From NCBI RefSeq assembly GCF_024300625.1, contig NZ_CP101322.1, positions 2,307,992 to 2,371,991 of the forward strand: DNA of 64,000 nt. Direction: 5' to 3'. Each line of letters starts with the position of its first letter. Positions within the stretch are counted from its first letter, which is position 1. The stretch comes from Halovivax gelatinilyticus. Its GTDB lineage: Archaea > Halobacteriota > Halobacteria > Halobacteriales > Natrialbaceae. The notes beneath the pieces were generated by a model that saw only the letters and a program-made list of their open reading frames with translations, did not search any database and had not been told where the DNA came from. The translations under genes and the position numbers were made by a program. Shown here in pieces: positions 16,779-25,673 of this stretch.

Positions 16779-17867
16779 ATGATGTCACACGAATCGAATC
16801 GAATCTTCCGTCTCGGCGTGCTCTGTGCGCTGTTCGCCTGCGTCGCGATCGTCCTCGTCGCGTCGGTCGTCGTCGCCTCGGCCGGCTCGTCGTCGGCGAA
16901 CACCAGCGTCGAACCGGTGGAATCAGACGCATACGCCGTCGTGCAGGGCGACCGGTGTCTCCCGATCGAACCGCTCGGCGACGGCCATCAGACCGTCTCC
17001 GAGTTCTACGACTACCGAAATCCGGCGACCGACCCCGAGTCTTACACCTACAGCTCGTACGGAACGACCCAGCTCCAGGAGGATGACACGAGCCTGCTCT
17101 TCCTCCACGAGGGGAGCGACGGGCTCAGCCTCGTCCTGCTTCACGACCGCCTCGACGGCGACACCAACGGCGGCGCGGTGACGATGCAGATCGACGACCT
17201 GCCCGCCGAGGGCGAGTGGGTCGTGGAGGACGACGACTACGAGGGCCGAGACGACGAGTTCGATCACGCGGAGACGTCGAGCCGGATCACCTGGGTCTGG
17301 TCGGCGGGCCGCACCGACGGCGCCGCGTTCAACGGCGGCCTCGACGACTCCTTCGAGATCGACATCACCCCCGCGTTCAACGAAATGGCCGACTTCCGGT
17401 ACGACACCGGCGGCTACGATGGCCAGATCACCGACTGGCAGGTTCTCACCGGCGACGATCACGACCCGGAGCGAGTGTCGCTCGCGCTCGACGAGTCGGT
17501 GACCGTTCGCTCGGCCGGCTGCACCGGCGTAACCGACCTCGACGTCGCCGAGTCGACGACCGTCGACGGCGACGTCACGATCAACGCGACCGTGACGAAC
17601 GACGGCGAGCGCGAGGAGACGGTGACGGTTCCGTTCACGGTAGACGGAACGGTCGTCGACGAGCAGGAACTGACCCTCGGTGCGGGCGAGTCGACGACGG
17701 TGACGACGACGGTGTCGGCCGACGAGGTCGGGACGCTTGCGATCGCGGCGGGCGAGGTCGAGGCGACCGTCGAGGTCGTCGAGGCGGAGGACGAACTGCC
17801 CGGGTTCGGCCCGATCGTCGCGCTGGTGGCCGCACTGAGCGTCGTTGCCTACCTGGGGCGTCGGTAG
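16779..17867 (+). CDS. Secreted PGF-CTERM protein with CARDB-like domain (paralogue 2)
   Basis: A 362-residue exported protein closely similar to the one at 13094-14179. It shares QGDRCLPIEPLGDGH, LLFLHEGSDGLS, LPAEGEWVVEDDDYEG and TPAFNEMADFR, then a CARDB-like segment (DLDVAESTTVDGDVTINATV). The signal/TM is at about residues 11-35. The PGF-CTERM anchor begins LPGFG near residue 340 and ends LGRR. Two ATG codons (16779 and 16782) are adjacent; either may start. The gene is divergent from the glycosyltransferase across 181 bp. Function outside the cell is unknown. Confidence 0.85.
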   Translation: MMSHESNRIFRLGVLCALFACVAIVLVASVVVASAGSSSANTSVEPVESDAYAVVQGDRCLPIEPLGDGHQTVSEFYDYRNPATDPESYTYSSYGTTQLQEDDTSLLFLHEGSDGLSLVLLHDRLDGDTNGGAVTMQIDDLPAEGEWVVEDDDYEGRDDEFDHAETSSRITWVWSAGRTDGAAFNGGLDDSFEIDITPAFNEMADFRYDTGGYDGQITDWQVLTGDDHDPERVSLALDESVTVRSAGCTGVTDLDVAESTTVDGDVTINATVTNDGEREETVTVPFTVDGTVVDEQELTLGAGESTTVTTTVSADEVGTLAIAAGEVEATVEVVEAEDELPGFGPIVALVAALSVVAYLGRR

Positions 17868-18038
17868 GTCGAGCGGTGGCATAGATCAGGACGATCTCGA
17901 CCGATTGACCCGCTCGCGCTGCAGTTTTAGGCGAGCGATAGGGTGGGTAGTTCACACCGCCTACGACTCGGTACGCATCCCTTGTTCCTCGACATGGATT
18001 CTAGAACGAAATGGGTGTCTCTCGATCGTCTGTTATCG

Positions 18039-18986
18039 ATGACCGATGGCGAGACGATTCGCGTCGGACTCGTAACCGACCCGCACTGTTACGAGTGGCA
18101 GGTCAGAGCCGTCGAGCGGCTCGTCCGTGACCATCGCGTCGAAATCTCGATGGTGGTCTACGACGACAGCGACGGCCGATCGAGCGAGCCGTCCGCCGCG
18201 GGCGGTCCGCTCGGATTTCTCGGCCGACTCGTCGAGACGCTGCGACGCGAACGAGCCTGGACGCTTCTCGTTGCCGATCGAACGCTCTCGAGAACCGTCG
18301 GCGGCGATCGTCCGCTGTGGCGCTATCGGTCCGTCGACTCGATCGATTCGATCGTCGACGCGACCGTCGTCCCGTGTGAGCCCCGCGTCGACGGCTGCTG
18401 GTACGAACTGCCGGACGACGCCGTCGCCCAGCTGGCCGCGCGCTGTGACGTTCTCGTTCGATTCGGATTCGGATTACTCCGCGGAGACGTACTCACGGCA
18501 CCCGAACACGGCGTACTTAGCTTTCATCCGGCGGACATCCGACGCTACCGGGGGCTCGGTCCGCCGGCGATCTTTTTCGACGGTCGCGCCCGCGCTGGCT
18601 CGACGTTGCAGCGTCTCGACGAATCCATCGACGGGGGTGAGATCGTCGCCTACGACGAGGTATCGCTCGACGACTGTTACACCCTCTGGGACGTCTACGA
18701 CCGCCTGGCGACGGTGCAGATCGACCTCTTGGCCGAGGGCGTCGCCAACGTGGCCGATCCCGCCTTCGAACCCGAGTCCGTCCCCGACGACGAACTCGGC
18801 GAGTACCACTCGCTCTCTCGCCGGCGTTCGCTCTCGTTTTCGGGTCGCCTCATCGCGAAGAACCTCGCCGGACGCATCCGTCGACGGTTCGACCGACATC
18901 GCGGTCCGTTCGTCGGCGGCGATGACGTCGTCGACGATCCTTCGGAGCCGGCCGTCGAGCCCGGTTCGCCAGTCCAACGTGAGTAA
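18039..18986 (+). CDS. Formyltransferase-like protein with altered active site
   Basis: A 315-residue protein with the methionyl-tRNA/sugar formyltransferase fold: FHPADIRRYRGLGPPAIFFDG corresponds to the conserved N-x-H-x-S-LP-x-x-RG-x-x-P region, followed by STLQRLDESIDGGEIV. In classical enzymes the triad is Asn-His-Asp. Here the Asn position reads Ser (LSFHP) and the Asp position reads Glu (GGE). It may act on a different nucleotide sugar, or be inactive. The ATG at 18039 starts just before the first beta strand (IRVGLVTDPH); ATG 17994 or GTG 17943 are alternatives. The glycan-cluster context favours a sugar substrate. Confidence 0.65.
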   Translation: MTDGETIRVGLVTDPHCYEWQVRAVERLVRDHRVEISMVVYDDSDGRSSEPSAAGGPLGFLGRLVETLRRERAWTLLVADRTLSRTVGGDRPLWRYRSVDSIDSIVDATVVPCEPRVDGCWYELPDDAVAQLAARCDVLVRFGFGLLRGDVLTAPEHGVLSFHPADIRRYRGLGPPAIFFDGRARAGSTLQRLDESIDGGEIVAYDEVSLDDCYTLWDVYDRLATVQIDLLAEGVANVADPAFEPESVPDDELGEYHSLSRRRSLSFSGRLIAKNLAGRIRRRFDRHRGPFVGGDDVVDDPSEPAVEPGSPVQRE

Positions 18987-19087
18987 CGTCGGTCTCGGCG
19001 TCGCGGTCACCGGTTCGGTTTCGATCACCCGACCGGCCGCTCGCACCCGTCCCGCACATTCATTGTCGAGTGAACGTATCGTCTGGC

Positions 19088-19627
19088 ATGAGTCTCCTCG
19101 GGGCGCTGGTCACGTTCGTCACGTTTCCCGGCGTGGTCGCTCACGAACTGGCCCACGAGAAGACGTGCGACTGGTCCGGGGTTCCGGTCTTCGAAGTGTG
19201 TTACTTCCGGTTCGGGAACCCGGCCGGATACGTCGTCCACGCTGAGCCGGCGAAATACCGCCACGCGGTGGCGATCAGCCTCGCGCCGTTCGCCTTCAAC
19301 TCGATCCTCGCCGTCTCCGCGTTCGCCGGGCTGGCGCTGTTGCTCCCTGAGGGTAGCTCTCTGTCCCAGATCGGATACGTCGAGGTCATCGTGTGCTGGC
19401 TCGGGCTGAGCTTCGGGATGCACGCGTTTCCGAGTTCTGGAGATGCCTCGGCGCTCTGGGGCCAGACGAAGTCGCGCTGGCGTCGCTCGCCGAGCGCGTT
19501 GCTCGGCGTCCCGGTGATCGCGCTGATCTACGTGGTGAACGTTCTGAGCGCGCTCTGGCTGGATCTATTCTACGCGATCGCGCTGTTACTGCTCGTGCTG
19601 GAACTGTTCTCGATGGGCGTCGTCTGA
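19088..19627 (+). CDS. M50-like membrane metalloprotease family protein
   Basis: A 179-residue polytopic membrane protein. HELAH (in VVAHELAHEKTCDW, about residues 17-28) is a zinc-protease HExxH motif embedded in the first helix, as in site-2/M50-like or DUF3267 proteins. Several further TM helices follow (about residues 62-82, 98-114, 136-156, 158-178). FGMHAFPSSGDASALW may supply the third zinc ligand region. The ATG at 19088 is preferred over GTG 19070. The substrate is unknown; such proteases cleave membrane-spanning or signal segments. Confidence 0.7.
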   Translation: MSLLGALVTFVTFPGVVAHELAHEKTCDWSGVPVFEVCYFRFGNPAGYVVHAEPAKYRHAVAISLAPFAFNSILAVSAFAGLALLLPEGSSLSQIGYVEVIVCWLGLSFGMHAFPSSGDASALWGQTKSRWRRSPSALLGVPVIALIYVVNVLSALWLDLFYAIALLLLVLELFSMGVV

Positions 19628-19829
19628 GGCGGTGACGCCGAAACCGTCGGCCGGTTGCTGAACATATTTGATCTGACACGAACTCGGAAACGGATCCCTT
19701 CCGCGACGAACCCTGGCCGACCGCACCGACTCCGTCGAACGGCGCGGGTGGTTCACGGCCGCCTAACCCGTCTCATTCCGTGAAGATCCCGACAACTCAC
19801 TTATCCGCGTTGCTGGTTCCCACACGACG

Positions 19830-20813
19830 ATGACGGGTACCGTCACCATCAGCATCGAAGTCGAACTCGGGTGGGGACTCGCACACTGGGGGAAACTGGA
19901 CAAACTGAGCGAGGACCGGCGCGAGGAGACCCGCTACCTCACGCACCTGCTCGAACGCTGTGACGACCACGACGTTCCGATCACGTTCGACGTCGTTGCT
20001 CACCTCTTTCACGACTCGTGCGACGGGCAGCACGACGGTCCGCACGAACACGGCTGGTGGGACGTCGATCCGGGTACCTCCGTCGTCGAGGACCCGGAGT
20101 TCTACGCGCCGGACATGATCGAGTCTATCAGGTCCAGCCTGACGGATCACGAACTCTGTACGCACACGTATTCGCACGTCGAGTGCGACGACGTCGACCC
20201 CGAGGTCGTCGAGTGGGAACTGGATCGAGCCGACGAGATTCACCGCCGACACGGCGTGGCCGAGAGCGAATCGATCGTCCCTCCGCGACACAGCCCGCCG
20301 CCGTCGGCCGTCCTCGCGGACGGCGGCATCGGCGTCAAACGCGTCCCGCACTACCGCGCCGACGGCGAAGAACGCCCGTCGACCCCGGTCGGAAAGCTCT
20401 ACGAGATCCTCTTCGATCGCCACCCCGCGATCGATCCCAGCGAGACGGACGACGTCGTCGAGACCTACAGCACGGAGTACACGTCGTTCGCCGTTCCGTA
20501 CCTTCAGACCGGCACGTACGAACCGCACCCAGTCTATCGGACGATTCCTCGTTCGATTCGTCGCCGCCTCCACGCGTGGAACCTCCGTCGCGGCGTCGAC
20601 GCCGCGGCCGACGGCGATGACGTCCACTTCTGGTGTCACCTCTACGACCTCGCGAACGACGAGCAGTGGCCCCAGATCGACTCGTTTCTCGGCTACCTCG
20701 CGAAACGACGCGACGCCGGCGACGTCGAGATTCGGACCATGCGCGAACTTGGTCGGTCGGCAGACACTACTGACGCCAGACCGGTTCCCATTACAATCGA
20801 CCGGGCGAAGTAG
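19830..20813 (+). CDS. Polysaccharide deacetylase-like (NodB-fold) protein
   Basis: A 327-residue protein related to the polysaccharide deacetylase family. The HTYSHV segment (in CTHTYSHVEC, about residues 110-119) is the H-x3-H zinc motif. The first catalytic motif, usually TFDD, reads ISIEVELGWG, so the usual Asp base is replaced by Glu. The later PPRHSPPPSAVLADGGI segment matches the family's R-x-P region. Probable role: N- or O-deacetylation of a glycan precursor inside the cell; no signal peptide. An AT-rich stretch near 19664 is the best upstream promoter candidate. Confidence 0.7.
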   Translation: MTGTVTISIEVELGWGLAHWGKLDKLSEDRREETRYLTHLLERCDDHDVPITFDVVAHLFHDSCDGQHDGPHEHGWWDVDPGTSVVEDPEFYAPDMIESIRSSLTDHELCTHTYSHVECDDVDPEVVEWELDRADEIHRRHGVAESESIVPPRHSPPPSAVLADGGIGVKRVPHYRADGEERPSTPVGKLYEILFDRHPAIDPSETDDVVETYSTEYTSFAVPYLQTGTYEPHPVYRTIPRSIRRRLHAWNLRRGVDAAADGDDVHFWCHLYDLANDEQWPQIDSFLGYLAKRRDAGDVEIRTMRELGRSADTTDARPVPITIDRAK

Positions 20814-21024
20814 CGACGAGCGAGTCGTCCAACGGCTGGCGGCGACGCCGGACTGACGGTTGACTCGCCCACTCAACGGCGAATTAGGGGGTACTTGCTC
20901 GGCCAGATAACGCTACACTCGTTCACCGGTCGGTGAGTCTCGCCCGTTCGGACAGGTAGCCGACCGTTACGTTCATCCACACGCTCCATTACAAGGTGCG
21001 TCTCGGCTGACCGTCGGACAACGA

Positions 21025-22815
21025 ATGCCGGGACAGCGTTCGCCGAAAGCGATGGTTCGCGATCGAATACTCCTCGCAGTCGGCTTTTTCGCACTAACGG
21101 GGGCGATCGTCGGCGCACACAGGTCGCCAGCGAGCGGGTACGAACTGTCGCTGTATTCGCACACGCCAACCGTCGTCTGGGTGCTTCTTGGACTGGCGAT
21201 CAGTCTCTCGCTGGCCGTCGCGGTCGCCACTGCCTCGATCTGGACGCGACGGGTTTCGCTCGGTCTCGGGGCCGGATCGACGCTGGCCGTCGTCGGAATG
21301 CCGGTCCTCAGAGGATACTGGTTCATCTCCGGTGGTGACGCTCACACCCACCTCGGCTGGGCGCGAGGAATGGCGGCGGCCGACTTTCACCCGGCCGAGC
21401 TCCGCTATCCCGGACTTCACACGACGACGATTCTCGTAGAGCGAATCCTCGGCATCGGCCTCGAACAGGCAATGATGCTGGTGATCCTCGCTCTGTGTGG
21501 GCTGTTCGTCGTCTTCGTCTCGCTCTCGACCTCGCGCGTCGTCGATTCCCACCGAAGCGTCGCAATCGGGGTGTTCTCGGCGTGTCTGTTTCTCCCAATC
21601 ACGAATCTGAGCACCTTCACGACGCCGCACCCGATGACCCAGGCGATCCTCGTCTCGTCGTTCGTCGTGTATCTCCTGCTTCGCTACATTCGAACCGAAC
21701 GGTCGGTCTCGGCGCTAGGGGGATTGCTCGCGCTCTCACTCCTCTCTCTGGTGCTCTATCACCCGCAACTGGCGGCCCACCTCCTCGTCGTGTTCGTTGG
21801 AATCTCTCTCGTTCAATTCTACCACCGGCGGGTTCGCCCGTCACACCCGGTTGCGTCACACCGACCGGTCTACGGGCAGACAGTCTTTCTCGGCGGGGCG
21901 TTTCTCGTCTGGTCTATGGGACACGACGTGATCCAGAACGTGATCGGCTTTCACCTCACCTCCACCTTCGAGTACTTCGTCGGCGACGGGGGATCGGCCG
22001 GAGATTCCGTCGATGCGCAGGGCGACTCGCTGACGGCGATCGGTGGAAGCGTCGCCGAAGTCGGATTGAAGCTCCTGGGTCCGGCGCTCGTCTTTTGCCT
22101 TCTCACCGCCGCTGTCGTGGTCTGGCTCTGGCTGGATGTCGGCGACCGATTTCGGCGCGAGACCGACGGGATGATCCACTACTTCGTCGTCGGGCTGATC
22201 GGGCTGAGCGGGCTCTTCGGCATCTACTTCTTCGGATCGGCCGGTCAGATGTACTTCCGTGTTCTCGGGCTCATGATGCTGTTTATCACTATCATCGGAG
22301 CGGTGGCGATTACCTACGCTGCAGACACCGTCTCCCGGATCACCGGATCGACGGCGGTCCACGGTGCTCTCGGCGTCGGGTTCGCGATCCTTCTCGTAGT
22401 GTCGTTGCTCGCGCTCTATCCGTCGCCGTACGTTTACAATCCCTCGACGCACGTAACCGAGGGATCGATGTCCGGTCACGAACTCGCCCTGGAGTCGACG
22501 CCCGCGGATGCGACGTTCGTCGGCATTCGAGCCGGGCCGAATCGATTCGCAGACGCGACGGACCCGCAACTCGACCGGACGAAACGACACGGCGCGATCA
22601 CCGGAGAGGAGATCGACGACGGCATCGCGAGCATCTACGACGAACCTCGCTATCTCAGCGTCACCCGACTGGACTGGGAACGAGAGGTGCGAACGTATCA
22701 GGGCTTGCGCTACTCGGACGAGCAGATCGAGTCCATTCCGCGGCAGGTGGGGGTCAACCGAATACAGACGAACGGCGACGTGACGATCTACTACGTCGAC
22801 GGACAGCAGGCCTGA
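21025..22815 (+). CDS. Polytopic membrane protein, possible GT-C-like glycosyltransferase
   Basis: A 596-residue protein with about 11-12 TM helices across residues 10-470 and a C-terminal soluble domain (about 480-596). An extracytoplasmic loop after the third helix holds GGDAHTHLGWARGMAAADF, acidic/His residues in the position where GT-C enzymes carry their catalytic Asp. Similar proteins in archaeal glycan clusters are annotated as membrane glycosyltransferases or unknown. The role could be transfer of a lipid-linked sugar outside the membrane (inference). No Wzy or AglB WWDYG motif is visible. Confidence 0.6.
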   Translation: MPGQRSPKAMVRDRILLAVGFFALTGAIVGAHRSPASGYELSLYSHTPTVVWVLLGLAISLSLAVAVATASIWTRRVSLGLGAGSTLAVVGMPVLRGYWFISGGDAHTHLGWARGMAAADFHPAELRYPGLHTTTILVERILGIGLEQAMMLVILALCGLFVVFVSLSTSRVVDSHRSVAIGVFSACLFLPITNLSTFTTPHPMTQAILVSSFVVYLLLRYIRTERSVSALGGLLALSLLSLVLYHPQLAAHLLVVFVGISLVQFYHRRVRPSHPVASHRPVYGQTVFLGGAFLVWSMGHDVIQNVIGFHLTSTFEYFVGDGGSAGDSVDAQGDSLTAIGGSVAEVGLKLLGPALVFCLLTAAVVVWLWLDVGDRFRRETDGMIHYFVVGLIGLSGLFGIYFFGSAGQMYFRVLGLMMLFITIIGAVAITYAADTVSRITGSTAVHGALGVGFAILLVVSLLALYPSPYVYNPSTHVTEGSMSGHELALESTPADATFVGIRAGPNRFADATDPQLDRTKRHGAITGEEIDDGIASIYDEPRYLSVTRLDWEREVRTYQGLRYSDEQIESIPRQVGVNRIQTNGDVTIYYVDGQQA

Positions 22816-22908
22816 GATTCGACGGCCGGAGTCTCGAGACCTCGACGATCACTCCACACGGGGGATAGATTTGTGAAACCGAGTGCGGGGGACCGGGCGG
22901 GAACGTGT

Positions 22909-25227
22909 TCAGGGGTGGTCGAGTTCCTCGCCGTCGACGGCGAGCGTGCGGATCTCGGTTTCGCCGTCGTGGTCGTCGATCTCGAGGCTCGTGATCTCGC
23001 CGGTGAACTCCCAGACGGTGCGGGCTTCGTCCGAGCCCGACAGCCACCACTCGGCCCAGTCGTCGCCGTAGGCCTCGCCTTCGGTGAGCCAGCGGGCGTG
23101 CGCCTCTGCGGGCTGAATGTCCCCCGAAACCTCGATCCGGTAGGCGAACTGGCCGGCGACTTCGAGTCGGTGCGGACCATGGTCTTCTTCGCTCTCGTCC
23201 GCGTTTTCGCCTTCGAGGTCGCCGCCGGTCCGTTCGATAAGTTCCTCCTCGCTCACCTCTTCGCCATCGAGTTCGATCCACATGGCGTCGGGTTGGTCGA
23301 CCGAGACGGCCTGGACGGGGCCGTGAACCTCGTAGGCGTCGCCGTGGCCACCGCCGGAGAGCGAGGCGACGGTCGAGAGACCGTCTTCCTCTTCGACGGT
23401 CTCGCGGTGGGCGGCGATGCGCCCGCCGGAGGGACTTTCGTAGGGCGCTTCGGTCGGGACGAGCTCACCCTCGACGGCGAGTTCGTACTCGGCGAGTTCG
23501 GCGTCGGGCTCGGTGACGAACGCGACGAGGTTCGCCTCCGGCGGTTCGTCCGGTTCGTCTTCATCGTCGCCGCTGGTCCGCTCGACGAGTTCTTCCTCGC
23601 TCACCCGCTCGCCGTTGAGTTCGATCCACATGACGTCGGGTTGGTCGACCGAGACGGCCTGGACGGGGCCGTGAACCTCGTAGGCGTCGCCGTGGCCACC
23701 GCCGGAGAGCGAGGCGACGGTCGAGAGACCGTCTTCCTCTTCGACGGTCTCGCGGTGGGCGGCGATGCGCCCGCCGGAGGGACTTTCGTAGGGCGCTTCG
23801 GTCGGGACGAGCTCACCCTCGACGGCGAGTTCGTACTCGGCGAGTTCGGCGTCGGGCTCGGTGACGAACGCGACGAGGTTCGCCTCCGGCGGTTCGTCCG
23901 GTTCGTCTTCATCGTCGCCGCTGGTCCGCTCGACGAGTTCTTCCTCGCTCACCCGCTCGCCGTTGAGTTCGATCCACATGACGTCGGGTTGGTCGACCGA
24001 GACGGCCTGGACGGGGCCGTGAACCTCGTAGGCGTCGCCGTGGCCACCGCCGGAGAGCGAGGCGACGGTCGAGAGACCGTCTTCCTCTTCGACGGTCTCG
24101 CGGTGGGCGGCGATGCGGCCGCCGGAGGGGCTCTCGTAGGGTGCTTCGGTCGGGATCAACTCGCCGTCGACGGCGAGTTCGTACTCGGCGAGTTCGGCGT
24201 CAGGTTCAGTGACGAACGCGACGAGGTGAGCGTCCTCAGGGAACTCCGGCTCGGGTTCGGGTTCCTCGCCGGCCGCGCGACCGCTGGCCGCTGCCTCGGC
24301 GCTCGTCGGGGCGCCGACGTCAGCTGGATCGGTTCGTGGATTGCCGGACGGTGAACCCCTGACATACGACGAACACGAACCGTCGACGGTTCTCGAGACG
24401 TTCGCCCGGCAGTTGTCGAGCGTGAGCTGACTGCACGAGAACGTGTTAGACCACGTGCCGCTGCCATTGTTCCACCCGACGTACTCCGGAGCGTAGACGT
24501 CGCAATTGATGAACTCGACGCCCGCCGAGAAGTAATCGCGAAACGCACGTGGCGTCCCTTTCTGCTGGGGGCCGTCGAGGACGCTGATACAATTGTTGCA
24601 GTACGATCCGTCGGAACCGAGGCGGAAGTTCCACCCGCAGTTTTCGATGTAACTGTCGTAGATGCGAACCGTCCCGCCATCACCCGTCGAGGGGTGGCCG
24701 GGTGGCGAGCCAGGATCGGACGCGTAGATGCCGTTGTCGGGCATCTGGGCGATGTAGGCGTTTCGGATCTCGAGATCGCCTGCGTGATCGTTGTGAACGT
24801 AAATTCCCGTCGGGTTGCCCCAGCTGTGATAGCCGGGCGACTCGGCGCCGGGCAGGTGGATATTCTCGATGCGGATTTTCCCGCTCGAACTCGGCGCACG
24901 AACGGTGAACGGACTCGACGAGGGTTCGTGATCCCACAGCCCTCGGACACCGACGTTTCGGATTGTGGTGTCGTTTCTGTGACAGCGGATGGCGTAGCCC
25001 GCCCCGTCGGCCGTGATATCGATTATCTTGTTCTCCCAGGTTTCGCCCGCCGAGAGCCGTTTGGTGTACGTTTCTCCTGGTCCGACTTCGATTACGTCGT
25101 AGTCGTCGTTGGAAGCCGCTCCGTTCATCGCGAGCGCCGCGACGCCTGTCGCACTCAACGCGGCCTTCAAATACGTTCGGCGATCGAACAGGGTCGCCGG
25201 ATATCGTTCGTTGGAGTCCTCATTCAT
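22909..25227 (-). CDS. Tat-exported beta-helix protein with three A modules and one B module
   Basis: A 772-residue secreted protein. The Tat signal RRTYLKAALSATGVAALA lies near residue 17. Residues about 40-300 form a right-handed parallel beta-helix, pectate-lyase-like (TIRNVGVRGLWDH, GIYVHNDHAGDLEIRNAYI, DNGIYASDPG). Then follow a Glu/Pro linker, three A modules starting near residues 332, 448 and 564 (each 116 residues, LVAFVTEPDAELAEYEL), and one B module from about 686 to the end (LEVAGQFAYRIEVSG, WAEWWLSGSDEARTVWEF). Modules 1 and 2 differ at only three residues. Paralogues at 29190 and 30632 combine the same modules differently. Likely a surface glycan-binding or lyase protein. Confidence 0.85.
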   Translation of the reverse strand: MNEDSNERYPATLFDRRTYLKAALSATGVAALAMNGAASNDDYDVIEVGPGETYTKRLSAGETWENKIIDITADGAGYAIRCHRNDTTIRNVGVRGLWDHEPSSSPFTVRAPSSSGKIRIENIHLPGAESPGYHSWGNPTGIYVHNDHAGDLEIRNAYIAQMPDNGIYASDPGSPPGHPSTGDGGTVRIYDSYIENCGWNFRLGSDGSYCNNCISVLDGPQQKGTPRAFRDYFSAGVEFINCDVYAPEYVGWNNGSGTWSNTFSCSQLTLDNCRANVSRTVDGSCSSYVRGSPSGNPRTDPADVGAPTSAEAAASGRAAGEEPEPEPEFPEDAHLVAFVTEPDAELAEYELAVDGELIPTEAPYESPSGGRIAAHRETVEEEDGLSTVASLSGGGHGDAYEVHGPVQAVSVDQPDVMWIELNGERVSEEELVERTSGDDEDEPDEPPEANLVAFVTEPDAELAEYELAVEGELVPTEAPYESPSGGRIAAHRETVEEEDGLSTVASLSGGGHGDAYEVHGPVQAVSVDQPDVMWIELNGERVSEEELVERTSGDDEDEPDEPPEANLVAFVTEPDAELAEYELAVEGELVPTEAPYESPSGGRIAAHRETVEEEDGLSTVASLSGGGHGDAYEVHGPVQAVSVDQPDAMWIELDGEEVSEEELIERTGGDLEGENADESEEDHGPHRLEVAGQFAYRIEVSGDIQPAEAHARWLTEGEAYGDDWAEWWLSGSDEARTVWEFTGEITSLEIDDHDGETEIRTLAVDGEELDHP
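23205..24235 (-). repeat. Three in-frame tandem repeats of 348 bp (A modules)
   Basis: The unit encodes 116 residues and repeats with a period of exactly 348 bp at about 24235-23888, 23887-23540 and 23539-23205 (minus strand). Large stretches are identical at DNA level between copies, including synonymous positions, which indicates recent duplication or ongoing gene conversion. A fourth, more diverged copy lies in the paralogue at 30632-32515. Confidence 0.9.
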
Positions 25228-25673
25228 ACCACCTGATCGCTAGTTGGTCCGTAGCGTGAACGTTCACGTTCACATGATACATCTATTTATGAGAAGGAAC
25301 GTGCGCACACGAAAGAGTGACAATATATTTTTGTTGTCTTATTCGAGATAGTGTGGCGTAAACTAACAGCTTCTCCGCCCGCCCGCTCGGTTATTTCTGC
25401 CGCCGAATTTGGACCGAAACCGCTGTTTGTCCCCGATCGTGAATAATCCGGGCTGGTGTTTTGAAGACCTGTATTACGCGGTTCGGATGGCTGCTGATTC
25501 TGTCCGTTCAGCGCACCATCACCAGCCGATGGTAGTACGCGATTAACCAATGTAGTCGAACCTGATAGGTCAGTGAGTGATATGAAACCGACGACGAACT
25601 ACATCCGACGTCTTCACCGGTCAGTCACGGCTACGGTAGTCGAAACGCTGGACGGGGTCAGACCGACTGTACG
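25228..25673. other. AT-rich divergent promoter region between beta-helix and flippase genes
   Basis: A 446-bp gap. For the minus-strand beta-helix gene, a TATA-like ATAAATAGAT (complement of 25281-25290) and a perfect palindrome CGTGAACGTTCACG (25255-25268) near the expected transcription start are visible. Another AT-rich block (ATATATTTTTGTTG) lies at 25323-25337. A 87-codon minus-strand frame (25287-25550) has unlikely composition and is not called. No other gene is seen. Confidence 0.5.
25255..25268. promoter_or_regulatory. 14-bp perfect palindrome, candidate operator
   Basis: CGTGAACGTTCACG is a perfect palindrome, followed by a further TTCAC half-site. It lies about 25 bp downstream of a TATA-like box (complement of 25281-25290) and 28 bp before the ATG of the 772-residue beta-helix gene, so a bound protein would block initiation. 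Confidence 0.5.
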
